Assembly (NCBI RefSeq): GCF_004027225.2
Contig: NC_046358.1
Location: 505,001-569,000 of the forward strand
Origin: Strigops habroptila
Taxonomy: Eukaryota; Chordata; Aves; Psittaciformes; Psittacidae
Direction: 5' to 3'
DNA length: 64,000 nt
Below the pieces are notes generated by a model. The model was given only the letters and a program-made list of their open reading frames with translations. It searched no databases and had not been told where the DNA came from. Positions 24,401 through 35,833 of this stretch are shown one piece after another (the first letter of the stretch is position 1; each line of letters opens with the position of its first letter). The position numbers were made by a program, and so were the translations under genes.

Positions 24401-27400
24401 TTAATGTCTTGGAGCATAAAAATACTTATATGAATTAATGCCTGATGCAATAAAAACGCATCTTGTCACAGCCCATTCAAGCTCCAGGCTGCTGTCTCTT
24501 CTGCAGAGGGAGGGGGTGAACCCTGGAGTCTCGGCCAAATCCTTGCATTGGAATTGCTTGTGGTGTCAAACCATTGCAGTTCTCTGAATTCTCATGCTTG
24601 TGTAGCCCACAACAGGGTTAATTTATTAATGAGCATTTGCAACACCCCTCGGGACCCTTCGGTTAGAGGCATTGAAAAACATTTCTTTTACTCATTATGT
24701 TTGCCTGGCAGATGCAAAGGGATATGAGGCTGTTTGTTTGCAACATGGCTTATTTCATGTTGGGGATGAGGCACTGATGGTAAATTGCATGAGAAGGCAA
24801 CTTCAGAATCATTTCTTTTCAAAGGAAAAGAAACATTTCACATGCTGAGGTGGTGACGGGCTCTTACTCAGCCACCTGCCAAACCACAGTGATGGGAATG
24901 GCCCTTTTTCTCACCACTTTTTAGTCCATCCAGGATCATAGCTTTCCTGGGGGGCAGCTTCCATTCCAGAAGTGTTCTATAAACCACTGCATCAGCCTTA
25001 CCTCCTCCTAAGATGAAAGAGTCCCTGAAGACTCTGGGGAGTCAGCAAGTTGGTGAGGGGTTGAGGAGGAAACCAAACTCTGGGAACAAGAAGACTTAGG
25101 CCAAAATCCCCCTTTGCTTTGATCAGCTCCAGACCATTTTTCAAGCTAAAGCTCATTGTGAAGGTCTGGGTTTGACACCTTTTGGCCACCAGAAACGGTC
25201 TCCTGCACTGGGCTGCTTGACGACATGACCCCCTACTCCCCTCCAGCTTAACCCAATGCATAGAAATGTTCTTGGGGGGAAAACAGCAGCACTGGGGGTG
25301 CTGTTGGGATACCCCAGCCGGTGTCATGGATATGGTTTTGTGAGCACTTTCCCACCAGGGTCAGTGGTGCCATATGAGAAGTAACAAGAAGGTGGCTCCA
25401 ACCCAGAGTGTGGCTGTGCTGCCATTAATGTGGGCCACCAGACTGTGGTCCTCCTGAGCTGAAGCCAGGAGAAGGGAAGCTTTGAATGGGGGTTTTGGGG
25501 AGAAGGAGGAGAATTGGGGTTGCCAGACTCAGCAGAGCAGGCACAGACTGTGGGAGTGATACTGGGGAGCACTGGTTTCCCTCCAGCGGAGATGCCAAGT
25601 GGTTGGAGAAACCCACATCTCTTGTGAGCCATCTAAACCCACCAGGCCTGTGCTTGTTTCCCCCAGATCCAGTCACCTACCTCTCTTCATCCAGATGAGC
25701 CCCCTGCGCTCAGACTGGAGCCACGCTGGGCTGAAGGGGGTTATTCCCTCTGTGTTGCACTACAGCCTCCTGGGCTACAACTTCTTCATCCCTGATGCAG
25801 TAGGTAAGTAGGTGATCATCTCTTTTCTGCAGAGATTTCTGGTGGCAGTCGAGGTGTGAGAAGTGCAGGAGGTAGTGTGCACTGTCTGGCTTAGGTGTGT
25901 TGTACAGAGTCTTGAAGCACTTTGCTCTCCATTCCCCATTTTATGGCTGGATTGGGGTGAATGTTACCAGCAAATCGACTGAGGAAAACTGAAAACGAAG
26001 CCCAACATGCTGTCAATGTGACCAGGCAGTGCCAGAAGCAGACAGGTCTCTGGGGATGCCCTTTGCCGAGCTACTTAACCACAGGCTGAGGGCAGCTCCC
26101 TGCCCCTCGCACTTTGCTGGAGCTAAAACCCACCGAGCAGAAGCAAAGCAGGAGCCCACAGCCAGGGAAGTGTTGCCCAGGCTCCTGGCTCGGAAGCATG
26201 TTCCTAAAACACCAGCAGCTCCTGCTCCAAGTCTGTGTTTCTGCTCCAAAGCACAATGCTTGAGAAATCCTTAAACAAAAATGTTACAAAAGGCCAAAAC
26301 AATCCTTTAATGGGAGCCAAGCAGCTTGGTTTTCCCCTCTTCTTGGAGGTGGCCGCATTGTTTTTGTTCAAAACGTGCCCCAAACACATAGAAGCTGCAC
26401 ATGAAGAGTCAGAACCAGAGGGTAGAGCTGCAAAGAGCCCTGGAAAAGGGGTTGTGGAGCAATTCTTCAATTTGGCCACTATTTTTAGACAGTTTTCCTT
26501 AGAAAACAAGGTTTAGGCAATCACAGCAGAGAGATGCAGAACCCGCTGGTGTGCAGTCCATGGGGTCGTGTCACCAGAGCCCAGGAGCTGCAGCAGCACC
26601 CAGGGGCTGTTTGGGATGGGAAGAGCCTCTGGAGGGAATGGGGCTTTGTGGGTGGTTTGGGTGAGCCCTTGGCTCAGTTCTATGTGTCATCTCTATAGAA
26701 GCTGAGCCAGATCTTCAGATCGAGGATGCTCCAGCCCCAAAGGCTTCATCTGCCTTTCCCTGTCCCATCTCATCCTCTCCTGTCCTTCCCAAGCCCCTCC
26801 ATGGCGTTTCATAGGGCAACTGGAATTCCATTCCATTGCACATTTCTGATAGCAATACTCTGCTACTCCACCTGCCCTTCACTATGGAGTTGAGGGGAGC
26901 CAAATCACAGGAGTATTCTCCCGTGATGCTTTGTCTTTGCACACCAGCGTGGCAGGAAAACCCAGCACTTCCCCAATGCTTTTCATTGCAGGAAAGAGAT
27001 CCTTTTTGCATGTTCTGATTAAATATGGAAGCTCCTGAGACATCATTCCCAGCATGTCTGGTCCTAAAATGGCCAAAGATCGTAGAATCAGACTGGTTTG
27101 TGTTGGAAGGGACCTTAAAGCTCATCTAGTTCCAAACCCCTGCCACGGGCAGTCACTTTCCGTTAGAGCAGCTTGCTCCAAGCCCCTGTGTCCAACCTGG
27201 CCTTGACAGGGATGTCTGATATTTGGTGATGGTACTCAAGGAAGGAAAACCTGGATGGGAGAACTCGGCTCCTTTTGTAGTGGGGTAACTTGTCCTGCCC
27301 ACATGGAGAGCCCATTGACTGAGATGCCCCTGAGTGGCTTCACTGAGCCCCTTGTCCCTGCAGGAGGGAGCCTGGCTGGTGACACCCCAAGGGACATGGA

Positions 27401-30400
27401 GCTCTACGTGAGGTGGCTGCAGATTGTGACGTTTCTGCCTGTGATGGCCTTCAGCACACCGCCCTGGCTCTGCTGCGATGCCTGGGTACGTACGCCTGTG
27501 CCCCCCGAGGAGGACACCATGTCATTTACACGACAAACAGCCCCAAAAGCCATTAGTGCCCCTACTGGGAAAAGCTGAGGGTAAACCCCACTGTCCTGCT
27601 CTTGCTGCCCACAAAATCCTGCTCTGCCCCAGCAGCCACATCACTGCGTGTTCTCACAGTGGTTTTGCAGCAAAATTAATGTGAGTTTTCGTGGTCTTAT
27701 ACTTCGTGGCTCTGTGTAGGCACAAGGATGGTGCCTACAGTGCCTGCAGAAATGACACCAATCAGCATGTGTGTGTGTCCCTCCCGTTGCTACTGTGGTT
27801 GTTTAATTACAGTTTGACTAAATAGTTAATATCTACAGCAGAGCCAAGCCTGTAAATTCACATCCAAGATGTTTTTAAACAGCTGGAGGCATTTTCATAC
27901 AATCCCAGACTGGTTTGTGTTGGAAGGGACCTTAAAGCTCATCCAGTTCCAACCCCCTGCCACGGGCAGGGACACCTTCCACTAGAGCAGGTTGCTCCAA
28001 GCCCCTGTGTCCAACCTGGCCTTGAACACTGCCAGGGATGGGGCAGCCACAGCTTCTCTGGGCACCCTGTGCCAGCGCCTCAGCACCCTCACAGGGAAGA
28101 ACTTCTGCCTTAATCTACCCTGAACTTCCCCTGTTTCAGTTTGAACCCATCACTCCTTGTCCTGTCACTCCAGTCCCTGATGAAGAGTATACCAGCATAC
28201 CTGTAGCCCCGTTCAGATACTGGGAGCTGCTCTGAGGTCTCCACGCACCTTCTCTTCTCCAGGCTCAACAGCCCCAATGTTCTCAGCCTGTCTCCATGCG
28301 GGAGGTGCTCCAGCCCCTGATCATCCTCGTGGCCTCCTCTGGACTTGCTCCAACAGCTCCATGTCCTTCTTATGCTGAGGACACCAGAACCGAACAGAAT
28401 CTTGATTTGCTATTTATTGGGTTAAGCTGGTTGCGAGTTTCTCTTTCTCTCCCATGCTGCAGGTCCTGAACCTCACCCGTCGCTGCATCCAGAGGCACCG
28501 GGACTTTGTTGTGCCACTGCTCATCAAATACAGCTCGGAATGGCTCAGCTCGGGGTATCCCATCTTCCGGCCAGCCTGGTGGCTCAGCCCCACGGATCCA
28601 GCCGCTTTTACCATTGAGGACGAGTTCCTCATTGGAGATGAGGTAAGGAATGTGGGGCTGAATGCCCTCCCAGGGTAACTGGGGCAAATAAGGTGCCTCC
28701 TGCGCTCACCCATCCATCTCTTTGCATCCTACCTGAGTACAGCACTGGGGCAGAGGTGGTGGGGAACCACAGGGCTGGTGGGGCCCTGTTGGCTCCTTCA
28801 GCTTTGCAATTTATTCAAAACAAAGAGTTGACAAGGCTTTTTTTTCCTTTCAGTTTTCAATATCAGGGTATTTTTCAATCCTTTCTGCTGATAGATGCCT
28901 CCTGACAGTCAGCACTGCTCTTTTACCCCCTCTTTTCAGGCTATTCATCCCATTACTTGGAGCTACAGGCCACAATAACTAAGGAGCAGCTCAACATGCA
29001 GCTCTCTGGTCCTCTTGGGGAGCTCCTTTAGCCACGTTTGGGGGTTTTCAATCCTTAACAACCCAGAGCAGATGGGGAGCACCAGAGACCACTGACCCTG
29101 GGGCTGAAATTTAGGGTCACATCAGTGTCCCAGCTGAGCTCACCCAACCACATGTTGCCTATGGGATTTACCCACTTGAATCTGTATTTTACCCTGTGGG
29201 CAGCTGTGGTGAAGATTTGTTCAGCCCGTATGAGGGGTGTGAATGCAGCCCATCAGATTTATAAGGCCAGAGGAAGCCAGGTGAATGCTATGAGATACCT
29301 TGTGGCTTAAGGTGGATTGATGGTTTTATCCATTTCCTACTAGAGGTTTAGATGTGGCTGGCTCTTTTCCTGCAGCTTTTTGCTCTGCTTGATCAGGTTT
29401 TGGTGGTTTTTCACACTGTAAATGCTCCCTGCAAGTCTGGTGTGCTCACGCTTTGGTTGTGGCTTGTGTAGCGGGAGGTTGTTCCTGCAGGTATGTCCCG
29501 TCATCCCACTGCTGCTCCTTTAGATGGCCTGATGTTTTATGTGGTCTGTGCTGCTTCAAATTAAAAGCTTGGAAAAGCAACTCAGGCCTTTTGAGAAAGA
29601 TTCTTCTTAAAGGAAACTGTGCCTCATCCTCCCATGGGTATAAGGAGACTTCATTTTGTGCAGTGGCATCACTTTGTCTTTGTCCCTTCTGCTTTGCCTG
29701 GATGCAGGATTCCAACAGCTCGAGAGGTTGGCAGTTCCTACCAGGGCTTTTTACTCCATGAAAACATACTCCTCATTTCATACTATTGAATTCATTTTGC
29801 AGCAACACGTTGGGCTGTCCTTACATGGGGATGCTGCTAATCATGGGGACATTATCTCCCTACAATAAATCCCCAACCCAAGAGCAAAGCCCAGTAGGAG
29901 TTTGATTCTTGGTTTAGTGGAAAAGCAGCTCATGCTGCAGCAGTACCTTTCCAGGCTCTGCTTGCAGCCTCCAACAGATATTGCAATTCCTGATTGCCAC
30001 ATATGGGTTTCCACAAAGTATTTATAGATTTATTACTATTATCATCATCATCATCATTGTCATCATTATTATTATGATGATGGAGAATTTCACTGCAGGA
30101 GATCAGCTTTTTGCGAAGGAGCAGAAAGGCCTTTAGCAGAGAGCTCAGCTCAGAATCACAGAATCAACTAGGTTGGAAAAGACCTTTAGGATCAGTAAGT
30201 CCAACCTAAATTGGGAAGCTTTTAGAACACAAATCCTCGGCATAAAGGAATTTTGTAGCAGCACTGTGTGAGCTGTAAAGTCGGAGGGAGCCTATTGCCC
30301 CTGTCCTGAGGTTGCTTGGGCGCTAACAGGGGTATTAGTTCTAACTGAGTAAGCTTAAACTTAGTTCCTTCCCCTAGAATCTCTTGAACTGAAAACCCCT

Positions 30401-33400
30401 GATGCACTTGAGCCAGCCATGGCAGAAGTGTGCTCTGTGTTAGGTGAGATTCCCAGTACATGCTGGGAATACTGCAAACCCAAGGAGGAAAGACAATAAA
30501 GGGTCAGAGCAGCTTCATCCTTCTCTCCCCCATGGGGTGCAAAGCTTTGGCTTGGCTGAACACTCCTTAAATACGGTAAAATGTGGTGTCTGCTCTGTAA
30601 AGTTGTCAGGGCCAGGCAGTTGTGATAAAGCAGAATGTGAGGTTGGCAAGAAGCTCCCCTGGTTTCAGATTTTAATCATTAATATCATTTTCCAAAAGAG
30701 CCTGAGCCTGTGTGTGGACAGCCCAGATGGGGAATGGTTTGATTCCAAGTTGGGGTTTGGAAGTTGGAAGAATAGAAACATGCTCCAAAACCAGCTTTGG
30801 TGCAATCTGGAGCATCATTAATTATGAACTACTGGGAAATACACAGGGTGATTCTGTCTTGGTATGGTCTGAGGCAGGACTAAGTGTAGGACACTGGGGT
30901 AAACCTTCTGAGCATCATCCCCCAGTGCAAGGAGCTGCCACAAGTGCTGATAAACATGGCTCTGGTGTCCCTGCACACGGCAGGGGGTTGGAACTGGATG
31001 AGCTTTAAGGTCCCTTCCAACACAAACCAGGCTGGGATTCTATTCCTGATGCCCTCCTGCTTCTGAGTTCTGAGGTGTTTTGGGGGGTCACTCTGGGCTG
31101 GGATAGCCCTGCTCTGAAATCTGATTGTCAGGCTGCACTTTGTACATTCATCACTTCCAGATCTCTTGGCACATTCAAGCTGAATCAGGCCAGGCACTAC
31201 ATCTGTTAAATGTGCAGAAATGCTCCACAAGCAGGTTTTAGGTCAGATTTTTGCTGACTATGAAGGGAAATAAGCATCATCTCCCCTTGAGCAGACAGAC
31301 AGCAATGCTTTTGGGTGTCTGCTAGCAGCTTTGGATGCAGTGGTGGGGACTGCAGTGGTCAGAGTGTTTTTTATCTTTGAGGTCTTGAAGCTGGATTTAA
31401 CACTGAACAGCCACATTCCAGCATTGCTCATGAGCAAATTTCACTACTGGGAAGGGAATTGGAGCAGACCACTACTGAATCCTTCCAGCAAAGCGTGTTG
31501 AAATGTAATAGCAAAGAGCCAAGTTGTGCTGATTTGGCAAAAAGATCGTGTCGTGTGGTGGTTTGTGGCTGCTTGTCAGTGCCATCTGCCTGGCGAAAGG
31601 GATGCTGCAGGAGGCGGAGGAGCCAGGTCCTGCTGCCAAACACATTTGTAAAGGCCAGGAGGGTCCAAAAGTGTCCCCCAAAATGTGCCAAACACGAGGG
31701 CATCTCCCTGGGATGATTTTGCTGTGCAGCTCCAGGAGCATCACTAAGGGGTGCAGGGATGAATCCCCAGCACTTGCTCTTTGCTGTTGACCAGGACCTC
31801 CAAAAATGGGGTTTAAGAGGGGGCTTGATCAATGAATTTCATATCCAGTTTTCATTATTTAGACTTTCTTTTCCCCTCCTTTAATGCCCTTTCTAGAGTT
31901 TTAATCTTTTCCTTATCACCTCTTTATTCATCATCATGTGTCAGGGGATGGAACTGGATGAGCTCTAGAGTCCCTTCCAACCCAAACCATTCTCTGATTC
32001 AGAACCCAGTTATGCACAAACACAAATCAAAGCCTCAGTGTTCGATCAGATCTAAATTGAAGCCAGAGCTTTGCTCTTCTTGCAAAACCTCTTTCAGTTT
32101 CTGAAGTGATTTATCAGGAATAAATAGTCTCAGGATGCTGGAAACTGCTTTTTCCATGAAGCAAGGGGAAAAAATATCTCTAAAGTCCTTTGGAGGCTGG
32201 ATTACCTTGACTAAGTCACCGGGGAGGAGCGAGCAGAGCACACCTCTGCTTATGCCTCAGGTCGAATGGGACTTTATGATTTATGACCCAACAGCAATTT
32301 CTTTATACTTTTACTTTTATATGCTTATTAAATGTAATTATCCATCTGCCAAGGCCACTGGCTGGGATTTTGATGAACATTTGAGGGTGCTGGGAAGCTA
32401 AATCCTGTGAATCTCCCAAAGGAGCCTTGAGCTCATAGAATGACAAATGTGCTTCTGTTGCTCGGGATGGTATATGTCACGTTGTGTATTTTGAACATCA
32501 CTTTTTCCTAGGGTTTAACCGTCCCTCACCTCTAACCTGTAACACTTAATTAGTCTGAGAGGTGAAAACACAAATCCTTCTCCTAAATGCAGGAGAGGAA
32601 AGGTAGGAAGGGAGGGCTAAGCTACCTGGAGAGCAGCCCCAGGCAGAGGGCTTTTGAAGTCCTCCTTTTTAGCAGCCTGGAGCTAAAGCTCTTTTCCTAT
32701 CCTTTTCCTGTCTTTTTCGCATCTCTTTCCTATTCAGATAGAACATGTTCATTTCTACTTGAATTACAGGTTTCTGCTTTGGTTTCATACCAGATTGTAT
32801 TTGGCTTCATTGAATAAGTTATATCAAAGAATTGGCCTGAATCAGATCTTCCCAAACATGGGAGGAAAGGGAAATTCCCAATTCTCCACAGATCCCCTCC
32901 ATGGCATGGGGACGTCTCTTGCCCTGACTCGGTGCCACCAATTCCCATTAATCTTCCTCAGAAGCTGCTTTGTGGGAGCCTGAACCCACCTGCATGAGGT
33001 TCTGGGCAACCTGGTCTAGTTGAAGATGTCCCTGCTCATTGCAGGGGGTTGGACTAGATGAGCTTTGAAGGTCCCTTCCAACCCAAACCATTCTATGATT
33101 CTCTGATCTTTCCTCACTACAGCTCAGGAAGCTTTATGCTTACCAGCTTTGGCCTCTGCTGTTGCATGGATGGACACTCATTTGCAGTTAAGAGACAGAG
33201 TTCCCATGGTTCCTTGTCCCCTGAGCCTTGTGGTTCACTTGGTGCCGGTAGCGGCATGTCCCAGCTAATCCTCCAAGTGCTACATTTCTCCTTTCCTTAT
33301 TCACTGCAGGTTCTGGTTGCCCCAATAACAGACAAAGGGCAAACGTGGAGAGACATCTACCTGCCTGGAGAGGGGCACCTCTGGATGGACACCAACACTG

Positions 33401-33483
33401 CCCATGTGTTCGATGGAGGCACCATCCTCAGGAATTACTCTGCTGGCCTTGCAGAGGTGCCGGTCTTTGTGAAGACCTCCTAA
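18410..33483 (+). CDS. GH31-family type II membrane protein, MYORG / SITS-binding-protein-like
   Basis: Ten exons join in phase to 689 codons plus TAA: 18410-18868, 20960-21131, 21884-22091, 22293-22443, 23181-23378 (or from 23178), 23812-24080, 25667-25803, 27364-27485, 28463-28642, 33310-33483. All have GT donors and AG acceptors. The protein has a short cytosolic N-terminus, one membrane segment (about residues 28-47) and a lumenal glycosidase-like domain opening with DCFSMVNISWYGG...QRWPL, as in MYORG. Potential N-glycosylation sites include NIS, NVT, NAT and NLT. Length is close to human MYORG (about 714 aa), which has one coding exon, so the split structure marks a separate paralogue. 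The position of the GH31 nucleophile (KFDAGE type) reads VFEGAEG, with Glu at about residue 441, and the acid/base segment is also altered (PLRSDW). It may therefore be a binding protein or an unusual enzyme. The start is chosen over an upstream in-frame ATG because that lies before a likely splice acceptor. Confidence 0.87.
18880..19227 (+). mobile_element. CR1 LINE 3' fragment next to GH31 exon 1
   Basis: It begins about 12 bases after the donor of exon 1 (18868/18869) with gagacctcagagcagcttcc and ends CTCTGTG. Confidence 0.88.
20622..20681 (+). mobile_element. CR1 LINE 3' end, short
   Basis: Only the terminal part (ggcagggggttggaactgga ... gattctgtg) is present. Confidence 0.8.
22102..22233 (-). 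mobile_element. CR1 LINE fragment next to GH31 exon 3
   Basis: This reverse internal block (cacgggcggggacaccttcc ... gcctcagcaccctc type) starts 10 bases after the donor of exon 3 and lacks the terminal octamer. Confidence 0.85.
22524..23000 (-). mobile_element. CR1 LINE 3' fragment, longer copy
   Basis: Reverse copy, from aatcataggttcatagactc through the ggctgccccagcccagctct block; the inner end is approximate. Confidence 0.88.
24223..24340 (-). mobile_element. CR1 LINE 3' fragment, second subfamily
   Basis: Reverse copy with agaattatagaatcacccag then ttggaaaagatctttaagat, like those at 2652, 50654 and 54976. Confidence 0.85.
27082..27214 (-). mobile_element. CR1 LINE 3' fragment
   Basis: Reverse copy starting gtagaatcagactggtttgt, with a short internal loss near ccttgacaggg. 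Confidence 0.85.
27897..28396 (-). mobile_element. CR1 LINE 3' fragment, longer copy
   Basis: Reverse copy from atacaatcccagactggttt to the block with gaggacaccagaaccgaaca, in the GH31 intron before exon 9. Confidence 0.88.
30027..30082 (+). repeat. ATT/ATC trinucleotide microsatellite
   Basis: Interrupted runs of (ATT), (ATC) and (ATG) units lie in the last intron of the GH31 gene. Confidence 0.85.
30152..30207 (-). mobile_element. CR1 LINE 3' end, short, second subfamily
   Basis: The terminal part agaatcacagaatcaactag followed by gttggaaaagacc is present. Confidence 0.78.
30964..31043 (+). mobile_element. CR1 LINE 3' end, short
   Basis: It runs from ggtgtccctgcacacggcag to gctgggattctattcc. 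Confidence 0.8.
31943..32000 (+). mobile_element. CR1 LINE 3' end, short
   Basis: It runs from aggggatggaactggatgag to ccattctctgattc. Confidence 0.78.
33004..33105 (+). mobile_element. CR1 LINE 3' end
   Basis: It runs from gggcaacctggtctagttga to ATTCTATGATTCTCTG, and has the gatgagctttgaaggtccct variant. Confidence 0.85.
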
Positions 33484-35011
33484 CTCCAGACTGCTGCGGC
33501 TCTGAGGCCTCTCTCAGAGCGGCATTGGCCACATGTGCTCGCTCTTCCCTGAGGCTCTTCCAGCCTATTTGCACTTTTCCAAGAACCTTTTTTATCAGTA
33601 TTATTTTAGCAGAAGTTATTTCTCACTCTCCGTTGCTCCAAAAGAGGAAATGTAGCTTTGGCACAAAGACACATCCACGTGGAATGGAGACCTCTGTGTT
33701 TCCAGGGTTTGCCCAGTGAAATGTCTGTGTGTGAGTTCAGGTGGGCACAACCAGCATTTCCAGGTACCCGGCACCATGCGCAAAGATGCTGCCTTGGCAT
33801 ATATCAGCTTATACCTGATGGGGTGCTCTGTGTTTGAAGACAAGGCATATGCAGGGAAAAGCTCTCCTCATGTGCATGGACATCACGTGTGCTAAGCACT
33901 ACCTCCTTCTCTCCGCTGATGCTGGGTGTATGGTCCCCCAGGACAGTCTTTGGTAGCAAGAGTGTGACTTTGAGAATAACCAGGAAAATTGGGTGAATTC
34001 CAGGTCTATTGGCAGCAGGTTTCTGTGGAAGAAAAGTAAACTTGACGAAGCAAAGGAGTGGCTCTAACTGATGTGGCCGGACAGGATCGTTGTCCACCTT
34101 GGAATACAATCTCTGGTGCTCAGCACTGAACTCCTGTGGGCCCCAGTGAGGGCTCTTCATCATCTGCTGAACTTTATGTTTTGGTGGTGGTTATTCTTTT
34201 TTCTCTCAGTTATTCCCTGCAGTGTCACACTGATCCAGCATGACCAGCCTTCTTCCATCCAGCAGAAACCATTCCATAGGCAAACCAGCTGTCCAATGTG
34301 CTGAATGTGCACTTAAGAGAGGCTAATCATCTCCCGATAGCCCAAGTTATGGATTTCTGGGACATTAACATGTACGTTAATGGGTGAGTTCAAAGGCTGG
34401 TGTTTGAGGACAGGATGAGGTGGTAGCTGGGACTGAAGTGAAGAGCGAGACTGTGCTGCTGGGCTTGGGCACATCCAGCCCTCAGTGATGAACTGCATCA
34501 GCACCTTGGATTGTTGTGGAAACACTGCTCTGCCAAGCTGTGGCTCTGCTGAAAAATGAGACTTAAGAGGTACCACATCCTCCCAGTTTTCCCCTGAAAA
34601 TAACAGGAGTGCAGGCAAAAGATGAATAATGCTGATCCAGCTGTGGAAGCCCAGCGGAGCGAGAGGTGCAGAGCCAAGGCTGGGATGTGCGGTGCCTGTA
34701 AGCTCCTTGTCAAGTCCATGGAGGTACAGGATGGGGCCAGGGGGATCACCCAGAGGAAGATGATGATGCCTGATGAGGCAACCCAAGGCATACCAGGAGC
34801 CCAGGAACTGTCAACCTACCCATGACGGCTCCTGAGACATATGAAAATGCACAGACTGAATACAGGAACCTCTTGCCAACTGTAATATAGAACTTATTTG
34901 GAGAGGAGTCAAGCGCTGGAACGGGTTCTTCAGAGGGGATATGGAGGCTCCATCGTTGGACATCACTGAATCCTGGCTGGATGCGGGATTCTCCAGCGGC
35001 GGCTGTTGGTG
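33484..35011. other. Intergenic / 3' UTR region after the GH31 gene
   Basis: The first part is presumably the 3' UTR of the GH31 gene, but I found no clear canonical AATAAA, so its end is unknown. The remainder, up to the stop codon of the left RING-like gene, has no recognisable gene or repeat. Confidence 0.4.
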
Positions 35012-35833
35012 TTACACGGTCCTGCGCCGGGCACTGCTGTGCTGCCCCTGCCAGGACCGTCTCCGGGCTGCGCCCCGATTCCTGGTGGGGCGTCTCCGCT
35101 GCCGGTACTCTCTCCTCCTGGGGGAAAACAGGGCGTCCAGCGAGGGGTGCAGAGCTTGCTGCTCGTACCAATCCCTCCTCCTCTGCCGCCGCTGCTGGGC
35201 TCGGCCCCTGTGCCTGCGGAACCTGTGCTGGGATCGGCTCCTCATCCCACGCCGCTGCCGCTGGTTTCTCCTCCTCGAGTTGCCCACGATAGCCCTCTCT
35301 GGCTGCAGACCTTCGCCCTCATTGTGGTCAGTGTCCCAAGCCCTGCTCCAGAACCGCCTCCTGTTCCTCAAGTTGGGTCGCCGGCTCTGCTGAGACCATC
35401 GGCGGTTGTTGCGGTAACACCTCCAGGGCCTGCTCCGGCTCCTCACGGAGCCCCTGCTGTGACCGCCGGCACAGGCTCTTCTGGAAGTGCTGCCATTCTG
35501 CTGGCCTGAGGGACACTGCCGCCTCCCGCCGGACTGGTGGCGTGCGGGTCTTCCTCTGCCCTCTTCATGGCCCTCATGGATGCGGGCGTCCCGCATGGGG
35601 AAGATGTGGTTAACAGACCACTGGCAGTTTGGGCACACGGATTGTCTGCGAGCCCACTCCTGTATGCAGGGGAAACAGAAGCAGTGCCTGCAGAAGTTCA
35701 TGCAGACTGCATTGTTGGGGGGTTCCTGGCCCCTCGGCTCTTCGGAAGCATCCATCAGCGCAGCCTGGGACTCCCGCCTGCTGTTGGCAGCAGAAGGGGT
35801 GCCCCGGTCTGACGAGTGCTCCCCCTCTGACAT
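35012..35833 (-). CDS. Topors-like RING protein, left inverted copy, with degenerate RING
   Basis: An uninterrupted frame of about 273 codons starts at the ATG at 35833 (M-S-E-G-E-H-S-S-D) in the same context as the plus-strand copy at 40651. The segment FCRHCFCFPCIQEWARR followed by CPNC gives RING ligands C3, H4, C5, C6, C7 and C8. The first pair (the CAIC of the other copy) is missing and replaced by PPNNAVC, so the cross-brace cannot form normally. The C-terminal two thirds is rich in Arg, Ser and Gln, as in Topors, a nuclear RS-rich ubiquitin/SUMO ligase. A splice acceptor (tttgcag) just before the coding part is shared with the other copy, so a non-coding upstream exon is likely. It could be a decaying copy or a RING-less variant with another role; the intact long frame argues against old decay. 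Topors membership is inferred from RING spacing plus the RS-rich tail. Confidence 0.6.
   Translation of the reverse strand: MSEGEHSSDRGTPSAANSRRESQAALMDASEEPRGQEPPNNAVCMNFCRHCFCFPCIQEWARRQSVCPNCQWSVNHIFPMRDARIHEGHEEGRGRPARHQSGGRRQCPSGQQNGSTSRRACAGGHSRGSVRSRSRPWRCYRNNRRWSQQSRRPNLRNRRRFWSRAWDTDHNEGEGLQPERAIVGNSRRRNQRQRRGMRSRSQHRFRRHRGRAQQRRQRRRDWYEQQALHPSLDALFSPRRREYRQRRRPTRNRGAARRRSWQGQHSSARRRTV

Noticed and set aside
30027-30082. Short regular repeats as a CRISPR-like array
   Set aside because: These are eukaryotic microsatellites without unique spacers. The 35-bp units at 43871 are directly adjacent with no spacers either.
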